From NCBI GenBank assembly GCA_963971425.1, contig OZ020521.1, positions 10,619,519 through 10,683,518 on the forward strand: DNA of 64,000 nucleotides, in the 5' to 3' direction. The DNA is from Bryoerythrophyllum caledonicum (taxonomy: Eukaryota > Streptophyta > Bryopsida > Pottiales > Pottiaceae). Both the position numbers and the translations under genes were made by a program. The notes beneath the pieces are model-generated. The model searched no databases and was not told where the DNA came from. It was given only the letters and a program-made list of their open reading frames with translations. Below, piece by piece: positions 21,913-32,703 of the stretch (within the stretch, counting starts at the first letter, position 1; each line of letters starts with the position of its first letter).

Positions 21913-23171
21913 TCAGATATCGAGCTTCTTCTGAATCTCCGCCAGAGTCTTGGCAGAGTTGTGCAGCTGCTCGCGCTCTTCGTCTGTCAAGGGGCTGTCC
22001 ATGACGCCCACGATCCCCGCGCGCCCGATCTCCGCGGGCAAGCTGAGGTACACCTCGTCCTCAATCCCGTGAAACCCCTGCGCGCACACCGAAACCGGGT
22101 GGATCCGCCGCTGATCACGCAACAAGCTCTTCACCAGGCTCGCAGCGGAGTACCCGATCGCCCACGACGTGTATCCCTTCAGCTTGATCACCTCATAGGC
22201 ACCATCCACCACCAACCTGCCAGGGGTAGACATCAGAAAACGTGGAGGTGGAGGTGGAGGAGAAGCAGGAAAGCGTTGGGGGTTACGTCTGACCTGTGGA
22301 GCTCGGCGAGGGTATCGGAGCTGTGATCGATGTTGTGGTGCTTGAGGTAGGAGATGAGCGGGATGCCGCCGACGCTGACGCTGGACCAGAGCGGCACGGA
22401 GCTGTCGCCGTGCTCGCCCACGATGTAGCCGTGGACGTTCTGCGCGTTGACGTCCAATCGGTCCGCGAGGAGCCAGCGGAAGCGCGAGGAGTCGAGGTTG
22501 GTGCCCGAGCCGATGACGCGGTTGGGCGGCAGCCCGGAGAGCTTGTACGCGACGTACGTGAGCGCATCGACGGGGTTGGAGATCACAAGCAGCGTGGTGT
22601 TGGGGCTGTACTGCACCAGCTGCGGGATGATCTTCTTGAACAGCGACACGTTCTTCTCCACGAGCGCCAAGCGCGACTCGCCCTCGCGCTGGCGTGCGCC
22701 GGCAGTCACGATGCAGATGTCGGAGTTCGCAGTCACCTTGTAGTCCGTGTCGGCCAGGATGCGCGCGCGTGGCAGGAACGCCGCCGCGTGCTGCAGGTCC
22801 AGCATCTCGCCCTTCAGCTTCTCCTCCACCACGTCCACGAGCGCCAGCTCGTCGCACAGGTCCTGCGTCAGGATGGTCTGCGCGCACGCCATGCCCACAT
22901 TCCCGACTCCCACCACCGTCACTTTGTACGTCCGCCGCTCCTCCAGCTTCGTGCTCGTCACCGACCCTGGGATCGCCTTGAACATCTGGCTCGCCACCGT
23001 CTGCGTCACCTTGAACGCCGACCCGGGCGCATGCTCCGCCGCCTCCGCCCTCCAATCGAACACCATCTTCGCCTTCGTCGCACCCGCCATGTCGTCCGCT
23101 CGCACCAGCCCCTCGCCCAGAAAACTGCTCGCCCTCTCAGTAATCCCGATCGCCCCTGCTACAGCACTCAA
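21913..23171 (-). CDS. LDH: L-lactate dehydrogenase
   Basis: Two exons, 23171-22294 and 22216-21913, with a 77-bp intron (GTCAGA...CAG) that breaks the codon after LH; joined they give 393 aa. The enzyme interconverts pyruvate and L-lactate with NADH, normally in the cytosol and important in low oxygen. Visible motifs: NAD-binding GVGNVG (residues 88-93), the specificity loop ARQREGESR, where the Gln marks lactate over malate use, NPVD, the substrate-binding SSRFR, the catalytic His in GEHGDSS, and the C-terminal ...EIQKKLDI. It is longer than the usual ~350 aa because of an N-terminal tail. Met28 ([13 protein letters not shown]) is a second possible start giving 366 aa. Third positions are strongly GC-rich, which produces long antisense open frames. 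It looks intact. Confidence 0.95.
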
Positions 23172-23860
23172 AACTCAGAACTCTCAAACAAAGTAGCTAA
23201 CTGTCTTCCCTCCGATCGGAAAGCAATATCTTCACCAATCCGTACCATCCTACACGATGATCAATCCTAGCTTCTCCATAGATATCAAACACCCTCTCTA
23301 AACCCCCGATCACCTGCTTCCAACAATAGCCATGTCTCTGAAACCTCAAACAACATCACTCAACACCAACGATCGACTCTCAAGTACTAAACACCCAAAA
23401 GCACCACCTTTGATGCCAATCACAAAACCCTAAAACCTCAACAATACTCTAATTGCACCTAACTCGCCATCATACACTTAGCTCTAGTGAATCTAGACTG
23501 CAACCAGGACCCACCTGATCGAGATTATGGAATTTGCAGCAGTGGAACCCATGGGAGATGAGGTTACTGAGAGACTTACCTTGCATGAAATCGGTCGATC
23601 GATCGTCGTATGTCAGTCTAGAGGTGATCGATATATCGTTCGGCGAAATGGGCATTCTAGGAAGGAGCTTGGAGATAGCAACTAGGCCTAGTCTTGGATC
23701 CCAAGGCAGTACAGTACAAGGTTCTGCAGCTGAGTAAGCATTGGGGATTGTCTGCAAAATTCTTCTGTACAGTAGATGCATGTGTTTAGGATATTTTACT
23801 GTTTTTGATCGCGTCATTACAAAAGATCAATTCTTGTCTTGATGCATGCACGAGTGAAGA
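23172..23860. other. Upstream region of LDH
   Basis: Presumed promoter and 5' leader of the minus-strand LDH gene. It is pyrimidine/AC-rich on the plus strand near the gene and contains a (GATC)-rich patch around 23,585-23,605. No coding sequence is supported. Confidence 0.45.
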
Positions 23861-23884
23861 TTAATGGATCCCCGGCATATGCCG

Positions 23885-24181
23885 CTGTCGATGAGATCAC
23901 TTTATTTACCCCCGGTCAAGTGTTGCACCAAGCCTCAGCTCTTGGGTGGGTCCATTTTCTGGCCTTCTTACTTTTGGGGCTCCAGAGGCTTTTTTCTGGA
24001 AAACAATTTTCCAAATTTGGATCCTACGGCCGCATAGTCCGTCCCCTCTAAGTAGATAGACTCCCCTCCAGCATGAAAATAGGGGCCGGTTTGTCCATAC
24101 CTTCCCCCACCCTCCCAAACTTGCCCAGGGCTAGTTGACCCCCTCATTTGTACCATGACAAATGGAGCAATGGGGGTCAAT
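23885..24181. mobile_element. MITE family A copy with a family B-like end
   Basis: The left end TTTACCCCCGGTCAAG...GTTGCACCAAGCCTCAG and the interior GGCTTTTTTCTGG and AGGGGCCGGTTTGTCC match family A. The right side ends instead in a B-like repeat: GTTGACCCCCTCATTTGT is followed by its inverse (ACAAATGGAGC...GGGGGTCAAT) at 24,134-24,181. It is a chimaeric or nested copy. Confidence 0.6.
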
Positions 24182-24189
24182 CCGCTGAC

Positions 24190-24640
24190 CCGCGCCATGC
24201 TCCCGGGCCCCGCCCTGCGCCCTGGCCGTCAGCCTGTCAAGGCGCTGTCTCCCCGCTTCCCCCGCGAGTCGCCCAAACCAAAGCCCCCTGTTACCTATTG
24301 CCCCTCGATACCCGGCAACTTGAGCTTCACTCATCCATCAGAAGTACAATTTTGGAAGTCTTTTGAAGGTCTAGGTGCTATTGACTTGGATGTGAATGAG
24401 TTTGCAGGCCTCTCTGAGAAAAAAAATAAAAAGGCCATTGCCAAGAGGGATGCTGATGATAAGAAGAAGGCAGCTCGAGTCCAGGATATTTTGAGCATCA
24501 AAGAAAAGAAGGAAGAAGAGCGATTGGCAAAGTTGGCAGTTAAGGAGAAGGAGAAAGAAGAGAAGGGGAAGGGGAAGAGCAAAGGCATGAGTAGGCCCGA
24601 CGGCATTGCTCCTATTCCAGTATCTTCCACTTTAGATCAG
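24190..24640 (+). CDS. Lys/Glu-rich hypothetical protein fragment
   Basis: An open frame of about 150 codons: a folded-looking start (SFTHPSEVQFWKSFEGLGAI) followed by a long charged helix (KKNKKAIAKRDADDKKKAAR, then KEKKEEERLAKLAVKEKEKEE), then SRPDGIAPIPVSS. It runs into what looks like the left end of the hAT element at 24,638, after which the reading is only repeat sequence. A Ser/Glu-rich frame beyond the gap (31,108-31,286) might be its other part. Family not recognised; it may be a transposon accessory gene or a host gene cut by the hAT. Confidence 0.35.
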
Positions 24641-24840
24641 GGTTGTTTACATAGACGGACAGGGGCCCGAAGACAGCGGACGGACGGTAGGACGGACGGA
24701 CAGGACGGACAACACTTTTTGGCGGACAGTTGCATGTAAAAAAAAATTACAAACCCTAAATCTAATTTTCAACTTACCCCTAGTAAAACACGTGTGCATG
24801 ACACGTCAGACGGCATTCCACGTCACATCATGGGGCGGGC

Positions 24841-25110
24841 GCGTGCCTTCGGACCGCGCGCGCAGCATTTGGGGCCGGACGCGTACCAATCTGGACCGGG
24901 CGCGTTCATGTAGGGCCGGACGCGTGCATACAGGGCCGGGCGCATACCCCTAAGGGCCTCGCGCGTGCATTTCAGGGCCAGGCGGGTACCGTCAAGGTCG
25001 GGCGCATACCGTTAGGGGCCGGGCGCGCAGCGTCACGGGCCTGGCGCGTTCCATTGTAGGTCACGCGCGCACCTGCCTATCGGGCGCCCCGATTAGGGGC
25101 CGGGCGCGCG
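24841..25110. repeat. hAT left GC-rich subterminal array
   Basis: About ten diverged units built on GGGCCGGGCGCG(T/C)AC spaced about 20-25 bp. Same unit and same orientation as the arrays at 28.8 and 30.3 kb. Confidence 0.8.
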
Positions 25111-25342
25111 CGATCGAACACTGCGTCTGCCCCTCAAAAGGGCTGAGGTTTAGAGAATGTGAAAGAATTCAATTGTACCAGGGTGTTCTAACATTAAAAT
25201 TATTTATTTCAACGTGGTGTTTTCATGAATGGGCACTCTCAACACCAAGTACATAGTTTAAAACCGCGGTGCTATTGTACCATGCTATCACCACACCACT
25301 AAAGTCACTTTTAACTTGTAGTACCCTCATGTCCGTCATCTT

Positions 25343-28300
25343 TTAATCATCTGAGCTTGAGGATTCTTCATTGTGTTTTCGCTTTCGTTTTGATCGGCAA
25401 ACATTTTGGGGAAGAGAAAGCCCGCGAAGCACCACTGTATTGTCGCCAGGTACCTCATCGCAATCCTCATCGTCTGCATCATCGCCCGATGATGAGAAGT
25501 TCTCCGTTGCATTTTCCAAGACTGGTGCCACGTACTCCTCAATCTCTGAGGCCAAGTTTCGTAATTGTAGCTCGGCTCCAGTAGTTGATGCGGCGTTCAC
25601 AAGTCGTTTTACTCGGATATTCTTCATTTTGTCTGTTACTCCATCCATGTTTTTGGAGCGGTTGCCTTTGGCCCCAATGACTCTCTCCGAGGTTCCACTT
25701 CGCCAAGGTCCCGTGAAGAAAGGGAGAGTACCATTGTTCTCGCCCCTCCGTGTCCCTAAATGGCTGCTCATAGTAGAGGACCCAACCCTCGCGGAGGGAA
25801 GTTGTGGGGTTAGTATTGCACGCTCCACACCACCATTTGGGCCGAGTGCGCTACGGTGGACGGGTGGCCGAACTATTGTTGAAGAGGTCTTTTTCTTTAC
25901 ACGTAAAAGAGTTCTTCCGATCGATGCGGTACTCTGATCACGGGGCCACCGAAACAAATCTTGTAGTGGCATGTCTTCCTCTGAGTCCGGTTCTATTGCT
26001 TGAAGCAAAACCGGAGAGCTTCTCATAACTTCAATGGACCCCGTGGTGGCCATTGGCTCATGGGATTCATTATTGTTTCCACCACTGCTCACTTCGTTTC
26101 CATCGTGAGGAAATGTATCGTTTGCTGCAATGCCAATGCCATGACCGTCGAGTTCAGCGCCATCGCCACTAGAAGGGTCCGAGGCGCTAGAGCCGTTTGA
26201 GTTGGAAGACTGATTCTCCGAGATGTTGTCATCTCCATCAAGATTGCCCCCCAATGCCGACCCATCTTCGTCTGCCCTAGCTTCTTGGGCACGGTCTTCA
26301 CCCGATAATTCTACTATGGTATGGACTGCCGCTCCGTCGACATCATCAAACACAAAAGGATCCACTGGGTCACCGTGGACGTTGTGAAAATGGTCATGTA
26401 GTGCATCTCCACCGTGCTCGTTGTTTGCAGAGTTGTCCCTAGGTGGGCTATGATCAGACACAAGGTTGTTGTCACCGGCAAGGTCTTCCCAATCGCCGCC
26501 CATCCAGTTATAACCCTCATCATCCGACTCCAAACCCTCGTCCTCTGTGTTTGAAGGAAGTACCCCATCTGGATCAGACTCCTCCGAATGCACATTCCCC
26601 TCATACCATCGAATCGGGTTTGGACGAGCAAGTTCTCGGAGCAATCGACTATTCGTGTAGATGTAAACCAAATCTTCCGCTTTCTGCACTCCCAAGCGAT
26701 TTCGGCTCTTACTATGCACGAACGAATACATGCTCCAATTACGCTCACATGACGAAGCCGAGCAAGTTTGTGCTAGTATACGCTTCGCAATGATAGGCAA
26801 TGATTGCCAGCCCACGCGGTTCCACCATTGGTGAGGCAAGAGGTTGTTGTTTTCAATTTCCCCAGCTTCCTTTGGTGAATATGGGCCTCGCAATTCTTCA
26901 TACTCCGTGATTTCGAGCATTACTGCCGAAAAAGACACTCCGAGTGGATCACAAAGTGTCATAACAACCTTGTTTAGGGCCCTTTTGGCCTCACCATTGT
27001 TTTCAATTTGCAACTTATTGGCTAGATAAGGATTCAATAAAGCCCCTACATAATGGAGATCTGTTGTCATCATCTCCCAATGCCGTAGGAATGATCCTTC
27101 AAGGCGAGTTGCAATTCCGTCAAGCATGTTGAATGGCGCATTGCGCAGCTTGAACACATGCTCCTTTAGCTTGTTCATGGTCACCCAAGCAATTCCCATT
27201 GCCGGAGTGTCACCATCAAAAGTCCGCAATGCCTTTAGTACTGGTGCCACTACAAATTCAAAGTTACTGCACCGATGCCAGAAAGTCTCGTCTAGAACGG
27301 TGGCTCGCACCTGCGATGCCTTCGCATGGGCACGGTGCCCGTTTTGCCTATCAAAAAGAGAGGATACGTAGGATATCCATGCTGGGTCTATCACAACCAT
27401 CTCCAGGGCATTCTTCACTTCCAATAGACGATGGATCATTATGTAATTGCATGCAAACCTTGTTGCTGCTGGCCACAACAAAGACAATTGTGGCGAAAAT
27501 CGACGAAAAAGGGCCATGGGCACATGGTGGTTCCGGATATACAATGCAATATGTTTTGCCTTCTGGACGAGGTCTGCAAACATGCCTTCCTTCCCCCAGT
27601 CCTCGAGGAGGAGGTCCAAAATATGTGCACAACACCCTTGAGTATATATGTGCGGGTACTCATCGTTGACCTTCTTCATTGCCCCCAACATGTTTGAAGC
27701 ATTATCGGTGCACACTTGGACCACATTCAATGGTCCAACCTTACGGATAAAACTTTTCAATTGGTCCCCTATATATGCCGTAGATTTCTTCATACCCGTG
27801 GTGTCTATAGACCCCAAGAAGATATCACCCATTGGACATACGAGCATGATATTCATGAGAGGGCGACGTGTAACATTGTCCCACCCGTCCGAGCATATTG
27901 TTGCCCCATACTTGGCAATATCTACGCCGGTCTTCTTGTCCACAAGGTCTTTCACTTTTTTTTTTAGAGGCTCAATGTATGTTGTCCTCATGGCATTCTA
28001 CGATGGCGGTGTATAATCGAAACCCGCCTTTGACGTTGCGAGGGTGGCCTTGATGAAGGCCGGATGTCTAACCACGTTGAATGCAACGTTGGCTTCATAA
28101 AAAAATTGTGCCCATAATTCGTCCAATTCTTTTCGTTTTTCTATTTGGTAAGCCTCTGGAAAGCTCCGTTGTCGTATAGATCTTGGTGTTGATGATGTTG
28201 CTTGGCTTAGAGGATTCGTGGACTGCGTGTTCTCCTCATTTCGAGTTTCCAAGAAACTACCTTGTTGGATGGATTGGCTAGAACAAGGTTTAGTGGAACA

Positions 28301-28570
28301 TGTTGCTGGTGCACTAGGAAGGCCAACGATCTCCGCGTCGGTCATCCTAGTAGGAATAATATTCCCGCATCTTTTAAAACGGGCCTTAACAGTTGCTGGG
28401 GCCTTAGTGCACGAAGTCTTCGTCCATTGTGGATACCCATAGTGTGACATGCACCTCCCACGTTTGTATGCGAACGTGTAATTGCACCAAACACATGTCA
28501 CTTGATCCTTCTTGTTAAATGTGTACCATGGAGCCCACTCCTTCGTTTGAGCCCTTTGTTGAGACGACAT
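25343..28570 (-). pseudogene. hAT transposase (BED zinc finger, DUF659, hATC), one in-frame stop
   Basis: From ATG 28,570 the frame gives 1,076 codons interrupted only by a TAG at 27,998-28,000 (codon 191). Domains: a BED-type zinc finger near residues 25-60 (CVWCNYTF...HYG), the DUF659/RNase H-like catalytic region (ATICSDGWDNVTRRPL near 225, VCTDNASNM near 285), the hATC dimerisation domain (LPIIAKRILAQTCSASSCER near 610-650), and a very acidic Ser/Asp-rich C-terminal tail of over 300 residues with late basic patches. hAT transposases cut and paste their element with 8-bp duplications. Apart from the stop it looks well kept, so loss is recent or the stop is read through or spliced out; I see no intron around it. 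Confidence 0.88.
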
Positions 28571-28784
28571 CACAATAAAATTGGCGCGCAATGTTGTGCC
28601 AAAGAGAATCCGCCAAAAGTAATAGGAAATTGTGTGTGCATAGAAAATAATGACCCAAAGGTCACTCACAAACTTGTAGATTCATACAAGGAGCCCAATA
28701 AGGAGTTCCAGGACACGAAGCCAAGGATGTGAGGTGAGTCAAGCACATCGCATATAGTTCTTATATAGTATGGAGCAGGAGCAT

Positions 28785-28930
28785 CTAGGGCCGGGCGCGC
28801 ACAAGAGTGGCCGGGCGCATTCTCTATGTGGCCGGGCGCGCACGCTGCGGGCCGAATGCGCACGCTTCTAGCCGAGCGCGCACGCTATGGGGCCGGGCGC
28901 GCACGCTTTGGGGCCGGGCGCGCACAATGT
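28785..28930. repeat. hAT middle GC-rich array
   Basis: Seven units of GGGCCGGGCGCGCACGCT type just upstream of the transposase start, about 215 bp from the ATG. Confidence 0.85.
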
Positions 28931-29166
28931 TGGGGCGTGCGCACTAATTCCTACTATATATTGAAACATTGCAATACCTAACATTTTGATATGTAAAACA
29001 TCTCATACAAAACCACGAAATATGCATGATGCCATTCAATTTACAAGGTTTTATTAAATATACAAAATATCGCTCAATATTAAATGGCAGTTATAAAATT
29101 GTAGAAAGCTCTTGTTCCAAAACAATTCAACATTGCTCTATGTACATTTCTCGCATTGTTGTAGTT

Positions 29167-30093
29167 CTAGAATCCCTTAAAGCCAGTAAAAAATGAAAGA
29201 AGATTGTCTTTCTCCTGAACTCGTGTCTTCAAGTCTTGAATTTCTTCAAGACACTTTGCAACTTCATTATCCTTCTCATGGAGCTCTTCTCCTAGATCCT
29301 CAATTACGTCCAAGCTTTCTTTTAGTCGCTTCACAACTCGAAGATAATCGTCACGACTCACCCAGTCACCCTCCGTAGACTTTTTTTTATTATCCACGCC
29401 CTCCTCAGGTACCGCATCCATCTTCGTGGCATCTCCGTCTTGTTGTGAAACCGACGGTTTAGGGTTTGACACTGATATGATGGACAATTCTTGAAGCGTG
29501 TGCACAGACTGATGACATCCAGTATCCGAGTCGGAAGATGAAGACGCGGACCACTCGATTGTTTGATTCAAAGGTTCAACTTCCATGGTTTTCCCGAGAC
29601 CTTCTCCTGGAAACTTCCGCACAAATGGTATTGTTAATCCAATGACTGGCGCCATCTTGGAGTGTGTTTGGATTTCCATTGTCCTCCAATCAACCGGTAC
29701 GCCAAGTACCACCTCCGCGTAAACCATTCGTAAAATTGAAATGTTTACCGAGTTGCGGCTCAATTTCGCCTCATCGTAAATGTGCTGGTACGCTTGGATA
29801 CAACGCTCCTTGAAGAACTCATTGGTGCAGTACCCCAAGTTGGCCCTATTTGTACGTCACATTAGAGAATATCGCGAGTATGGCCAGAGGTGCCCCAAAT
29901 GACACCATCCAATGTATTTTGCACATTGTGCAAATGTCCATGGGGTTGGAACTGACTCCCAACCATAAAATGCCTTCATCTTCTCATCCATCAACACGTG
30001 AAGGCGCTTCTTCTGCTTTGAGCGTGCGTGACGAAAATCACGTTGTCGCTCTCCGTGGGGACTGTTAGTGGTAGATGGTTGTCCAGAATCCAT
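29167..30093 (-). pseudogene. hAT accessory ORF, one in-frame stop
   Basis: From ATG 30,093 (MDSGQPSTT) one frame runs 308 codons to 29,167, with a single TGA at 29,857-29,859 (codon 79). Before the stop: KMKAFYGWESVPTPWTFAQC; after it: RTNRANLGYCTNEFFKERC, so the protein continues smoothly across the stop. The C-terminal 70 residues are a predicted coiled coil (LKESLDVIEDLGEELHEKDN). No known domain. It lies upstream of the transposase on the same strand, between two repeat arrays, and is probably a second element-encoded protein. It could instead be captured host sequence. Confidence 0.6.
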
Positions 30094-30297
30094 GGTGACG
30101 AGGTGGAGGAATACGAAGGTGGCAAAATACAAAGGTGTCAATAGACACCGTAAAAAACTTCCCAAAAGTGCCAAGCAAGCAGCCGCCACGTGGCAGTTGC
30201 AGGCCAAAGCGCCTAGGAAGTGGAGTCCGTAACTTTGAAATCTCATATTTATAGTAAATTAGTGACCTCTGGCGGACGCATACGACCAAGAGGCGCG

Positions 30298-30425
30298 CGT
30301 ACGCTGGAGGGCCGGGCACGTACGCTGGAGGGCTGCGCGCGTACGCTGGAGGGCCGGGCGCGTACGCTGGAGGGCTGCGCGCGTACGCTGGAGGGCCGGG
30401 CGCGTACGCTGGAGGGCTGCGCGCG
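30298..30425. repeat. 42-bp (2 x 21-bp) tandem array of the hAT
   Basis: Six 21-bp units alternate between two versions: ACGCTGGAGGGCCGGGCGCG(T) and ACGCTGGAGGGCTGCGCGCG(T). The regular alternation shows amplification as a 42-bp dimer. Open frames on both strands across it are repeat artefacts. Confidence 0.92.
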
Positions 30426-30439
30426 AGAGGGGTGTACCT

Positions 30440-30610
30440 TGAACTTGTGCCTTGAACTTGACATACAATACTTCTACTTACTTATAACCTAGTGCCTTGA
30501 ATTTATACTTACTTATACAATACTTATACTTTTACATACAATACTTAATACTTATACTTACTTATACAATACTGATACTTAGGCACACAATACTTATGCT
30601 TACTTGATGA
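30440..30610. repeat. Imperfect AT-rich repeats
   Basis: Many diverged copies of ACTTATACAATACTTATACTT; low complexity. Confidence 0.7.
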
Positions 30611-30907
30611 TTTTTTTGGGGAAAGTTAGTACCTTCAATTAGCATGCTCAATGATTTGTTCCGCAAACTTATACTCATTTTAAGATATAATATGGATAAT
30701 TTGTATGGTAGAATGCCATCTCTTATCATTTGGAAGGCCGTTGCAATTAGTTACATATAATTCAAGCAAGAATAATAATGTTGCATTAATATTGGGGATT
30801 TTGTTACATCCCAAATCATTTATTATGCAAGAAAGTAACATGATTTTTTTTGTTTAGTCTTATGATTGACATGTTTGAGACAAAAGTTTAAGTTTTATTC
30901 TTCAACA

Positions 30908-31107
30908 NNNNNNNNNNNNNNNNNNNNNNNNNNNNNNNNNNNNNNNNNNNNNNNNNNNNNNNNNNNNNNNNNNNNNNNNNNNNNNNNNNNNNNNNNNNNN
31001 NNNNNNNNNNNNNNNNNNNNNNNNNNNNNNNNNNNNNNNNNNNNNNNNNNNNNNNNNNNNNNNNNNNNNNNNNNNNNNNNNNNNNNNNNNNNNNNNNNNN
31101 NNNNNNN
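30908..31107. other. Assembly gap (200 N)
   Basis: A round run of N marks a scaffold gap of unknown true size. The right end of the hAT may lie inside it. Confidence 0.99.
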
Positions 31108-31286
31108 GCTGTGGAAGATTGACTTTAGCAGAGACAGTGATGAAGAATCAGGGCCTTCTCTTATGAAGAATCAGGGCCTTCACAATTTATAGATGGGTCA
31201 GCAACAGAGGGTAGAGAGTCTTTAGATTCTTCTATGGCTGAGGATTCTACATATGAGTCCACATCATCCTAGCTGGGCCGTTGAGA
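31108..31286 (+). other. Possible Ser/Glu-rich C-terminal coding piece after the gap
   Basis: One frame reads DFSRDSDEESGPSLM and, in a neighbouring phase, GRESLDSSMAEDSTYESTSS followed by a stop near 31,280. It contains an 18-bp tandem duplication (ATGAAGAATCAGGGCCTT at about 31,140 and 31,162). It may be the 3' part of the Lys/Glu-rich gene left of the hAT, but the gap prevents proof. Confidence 0.25.
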
Positions 31287-32071
31287 TTCACCAAAATCTT
31301 AGGATTCTAGCCTATTATGTATTGGTATTTTATTTTAATAGGATTTGTGTGTTTTATGGCTATATACCTTGTTGAAGTGTTATTGATATTTATATTTTTT
31401 GGTGGATAATCTCCTTCAAAGTAGACTACACTTTTCATTGCATATAATATTAGTTACATCATTTACAAAGGCTTTAAATTTATCCAAAATGATCTAACTA
31501 TTTAACACCATTGATATTTCTTAAACCCACGATCATAGGTCCTTCCACATTTTATGAGATACAAAATGGTAAGCTCACAGGCTCATAGGCTCATGCTCAT
31601 AGGCTCGCGCGCTAGGAACCATGTGACACCAATGAAGGGTGCAACCTCACCTAACCCTGCAACACTGGACTTGACAAAGTAGCTCATGGTAGGTAAGCGT
31701 CCAACAAAGGGGGTGCAGCCACCTTTGAGTCGTAAGGCAATACCTTCGCGGATAGTGTCGCAAGCTCTTTCACGAGCCATGACGATAATGTCACCGCAAC
31801 CCACACGTGTGACACTAGCCACTAAGACGACTCATGTTTAGCCTATTGCAAAGTGAGTTGTTATAAAATCGCCCATAGCTTCATCCCCATCTAAAGTGCC
31901 AAGGACAATTGATCATGTGCAGACCGCTTGCCAACCATAATTACTCTTGTCTACTAAAAGAGTGTTAAAGGAATCAGATAGGCAGTGACTTTGTAATATC
32001 GATGATTATGTCTGTGGTGGCTTCGGTCTTGTTATGGATGTATCCAGTTAGGTGGTACATGCCTATATCAA
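31287..32071. other. No gene seen
   Basis: AT-rich spacer with a few short open frames; nothing supported. Confidence 0.5.
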
Positions 32072-32635
32072 TTGCGAGGAGCTTGTATCCACATGTCTCG
32101 ATTTGGTAAATGGTTTGTGGCTGCACGGAATGAACACTTGGACAATGAAGTATTGGAGGTGGAAGGTGAGGATGAGCTCATGGTGGAGGCATGGTTGATT
32201 GCCGAGTATAGAGACCGGATTATGGGGTTGAAGACGAAGAAGCCTAGAAAGGCCGTAGCTAGTGGCAAAGAAGTTGTAATTGTGGTTGGCAAGACCGATT
32301 CTATTGGCGCACAAACGCGGGCAAAAGGGAAGGACAAAATGCAGACACAAAGCCCTAAAGCTATTGAAGTGGCAGCCAGCATATGTACAAAGAAGAAGCC
32401 ATGTATGAGAAAGAATATTGATGCTGCAAGTAGTGAGGATGGAGTGGGGGGCGATGCTTGTGGGACGAAAGCTGGAGAAGAAGAAGAATGCCGGTCCCCG
32501 AAGGGAGCCGGCGTGAATAAAGTGTCCGTTCATTCCACCACTAAGTCCATGCCCACCGGGCATGGGTTAGTAGTATGGAACTACTTCCCCCTTTCGAAGG
32601 TAGACACTATGTCCCCGGTAACAAGTAACCAATAA
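32072..32635 (+). CDS. Hypothetical protein, unsupported by family
   Basis: A 187-codon open frame with a plausible charged N-terminal half (RFGKWFVAARNEHLDNEVLE) and a Lys/Ser-rich, disordered second half. No domain is recognised. It stops close to the 3' end of the LINE, and its last 30 residues may be read from LINE 3' UTR; a palindrome (CATGCCCACCGGGCATG) lies near its end. Confidence 0.25.
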   Translation: MRGACIHMSRFGKWFVAARNEHLDNEVLEVEGEDELMVEAWLIAEYRDRIMGLKTKKPRKAVASGKEVVIVVGKTDSIGAQTRAKGKDKMQTQSPKAIEVAASICTKKKPCMRKNIDAASSEDGVGGDACGTKAGEEEECRSPKGAGVNKVSVHSTTKSMPTGHGLVVWNYFPLSKVDTMSPVTSNQ

Positions 32636-32703
32636 CAAAGGACCCTAGGTCCCAAAAGTCTCTAAAAGAGGGAGGGCGTGTACGGTGAAGTGCAAATGTA
32701 GGT

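Larger units (their letters stand above)
24638..30907 (-). mobile_element. hAT transposon with transposase and accessory ORF, right end not visible
   Basis: A minus-strand hAT transposase (25,343-28,570), an accessory ORF (29,167-30,093) and three GC-rich repeat arrays (24.84-25.11, 28.79-28.93 and 30.30-30.43 kb) make one unit. A plausible terminus CAGGGTTGTTTACATAG starts at 24,638; hAT ends usually begin CAGGG or TAGGG. The opposite inverted repeat was not found before the assembly gap at 30,908, so the right boundary is a minimum and the 8-bp target duplication cannot be confirmed. Confidence 0.7.

Noticed and set aside
21913-23055. 380-residue minus-strand frame through LDH
   Set aside because: Wrong frame over exon 1; only its C-terminal part (below 22,217) is LDH exon 2.
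22296-23270. Long plus-strand open frames over the LDH gene
   Set aside because: Antisense shadows caused by the GC-rich third positions of LDH.
29193-29378. Plus-strand frame within the accessory ORF
   Set aside because: Antisense shadow of the coiled-coil part.
30298-30425. CRISPR-like array
   Set aside because: Head-to-tail units without unique spacers, inside a eukaryotic transposon; an ordinary tandem repeat.
31210-31225. CTTTAGAT at 31,210 as the right 8-bp target duplication of the hAT
   Set aside because: It is not preceded by the inverse of the CAGGGTTG terminus, so the match is probably chance.
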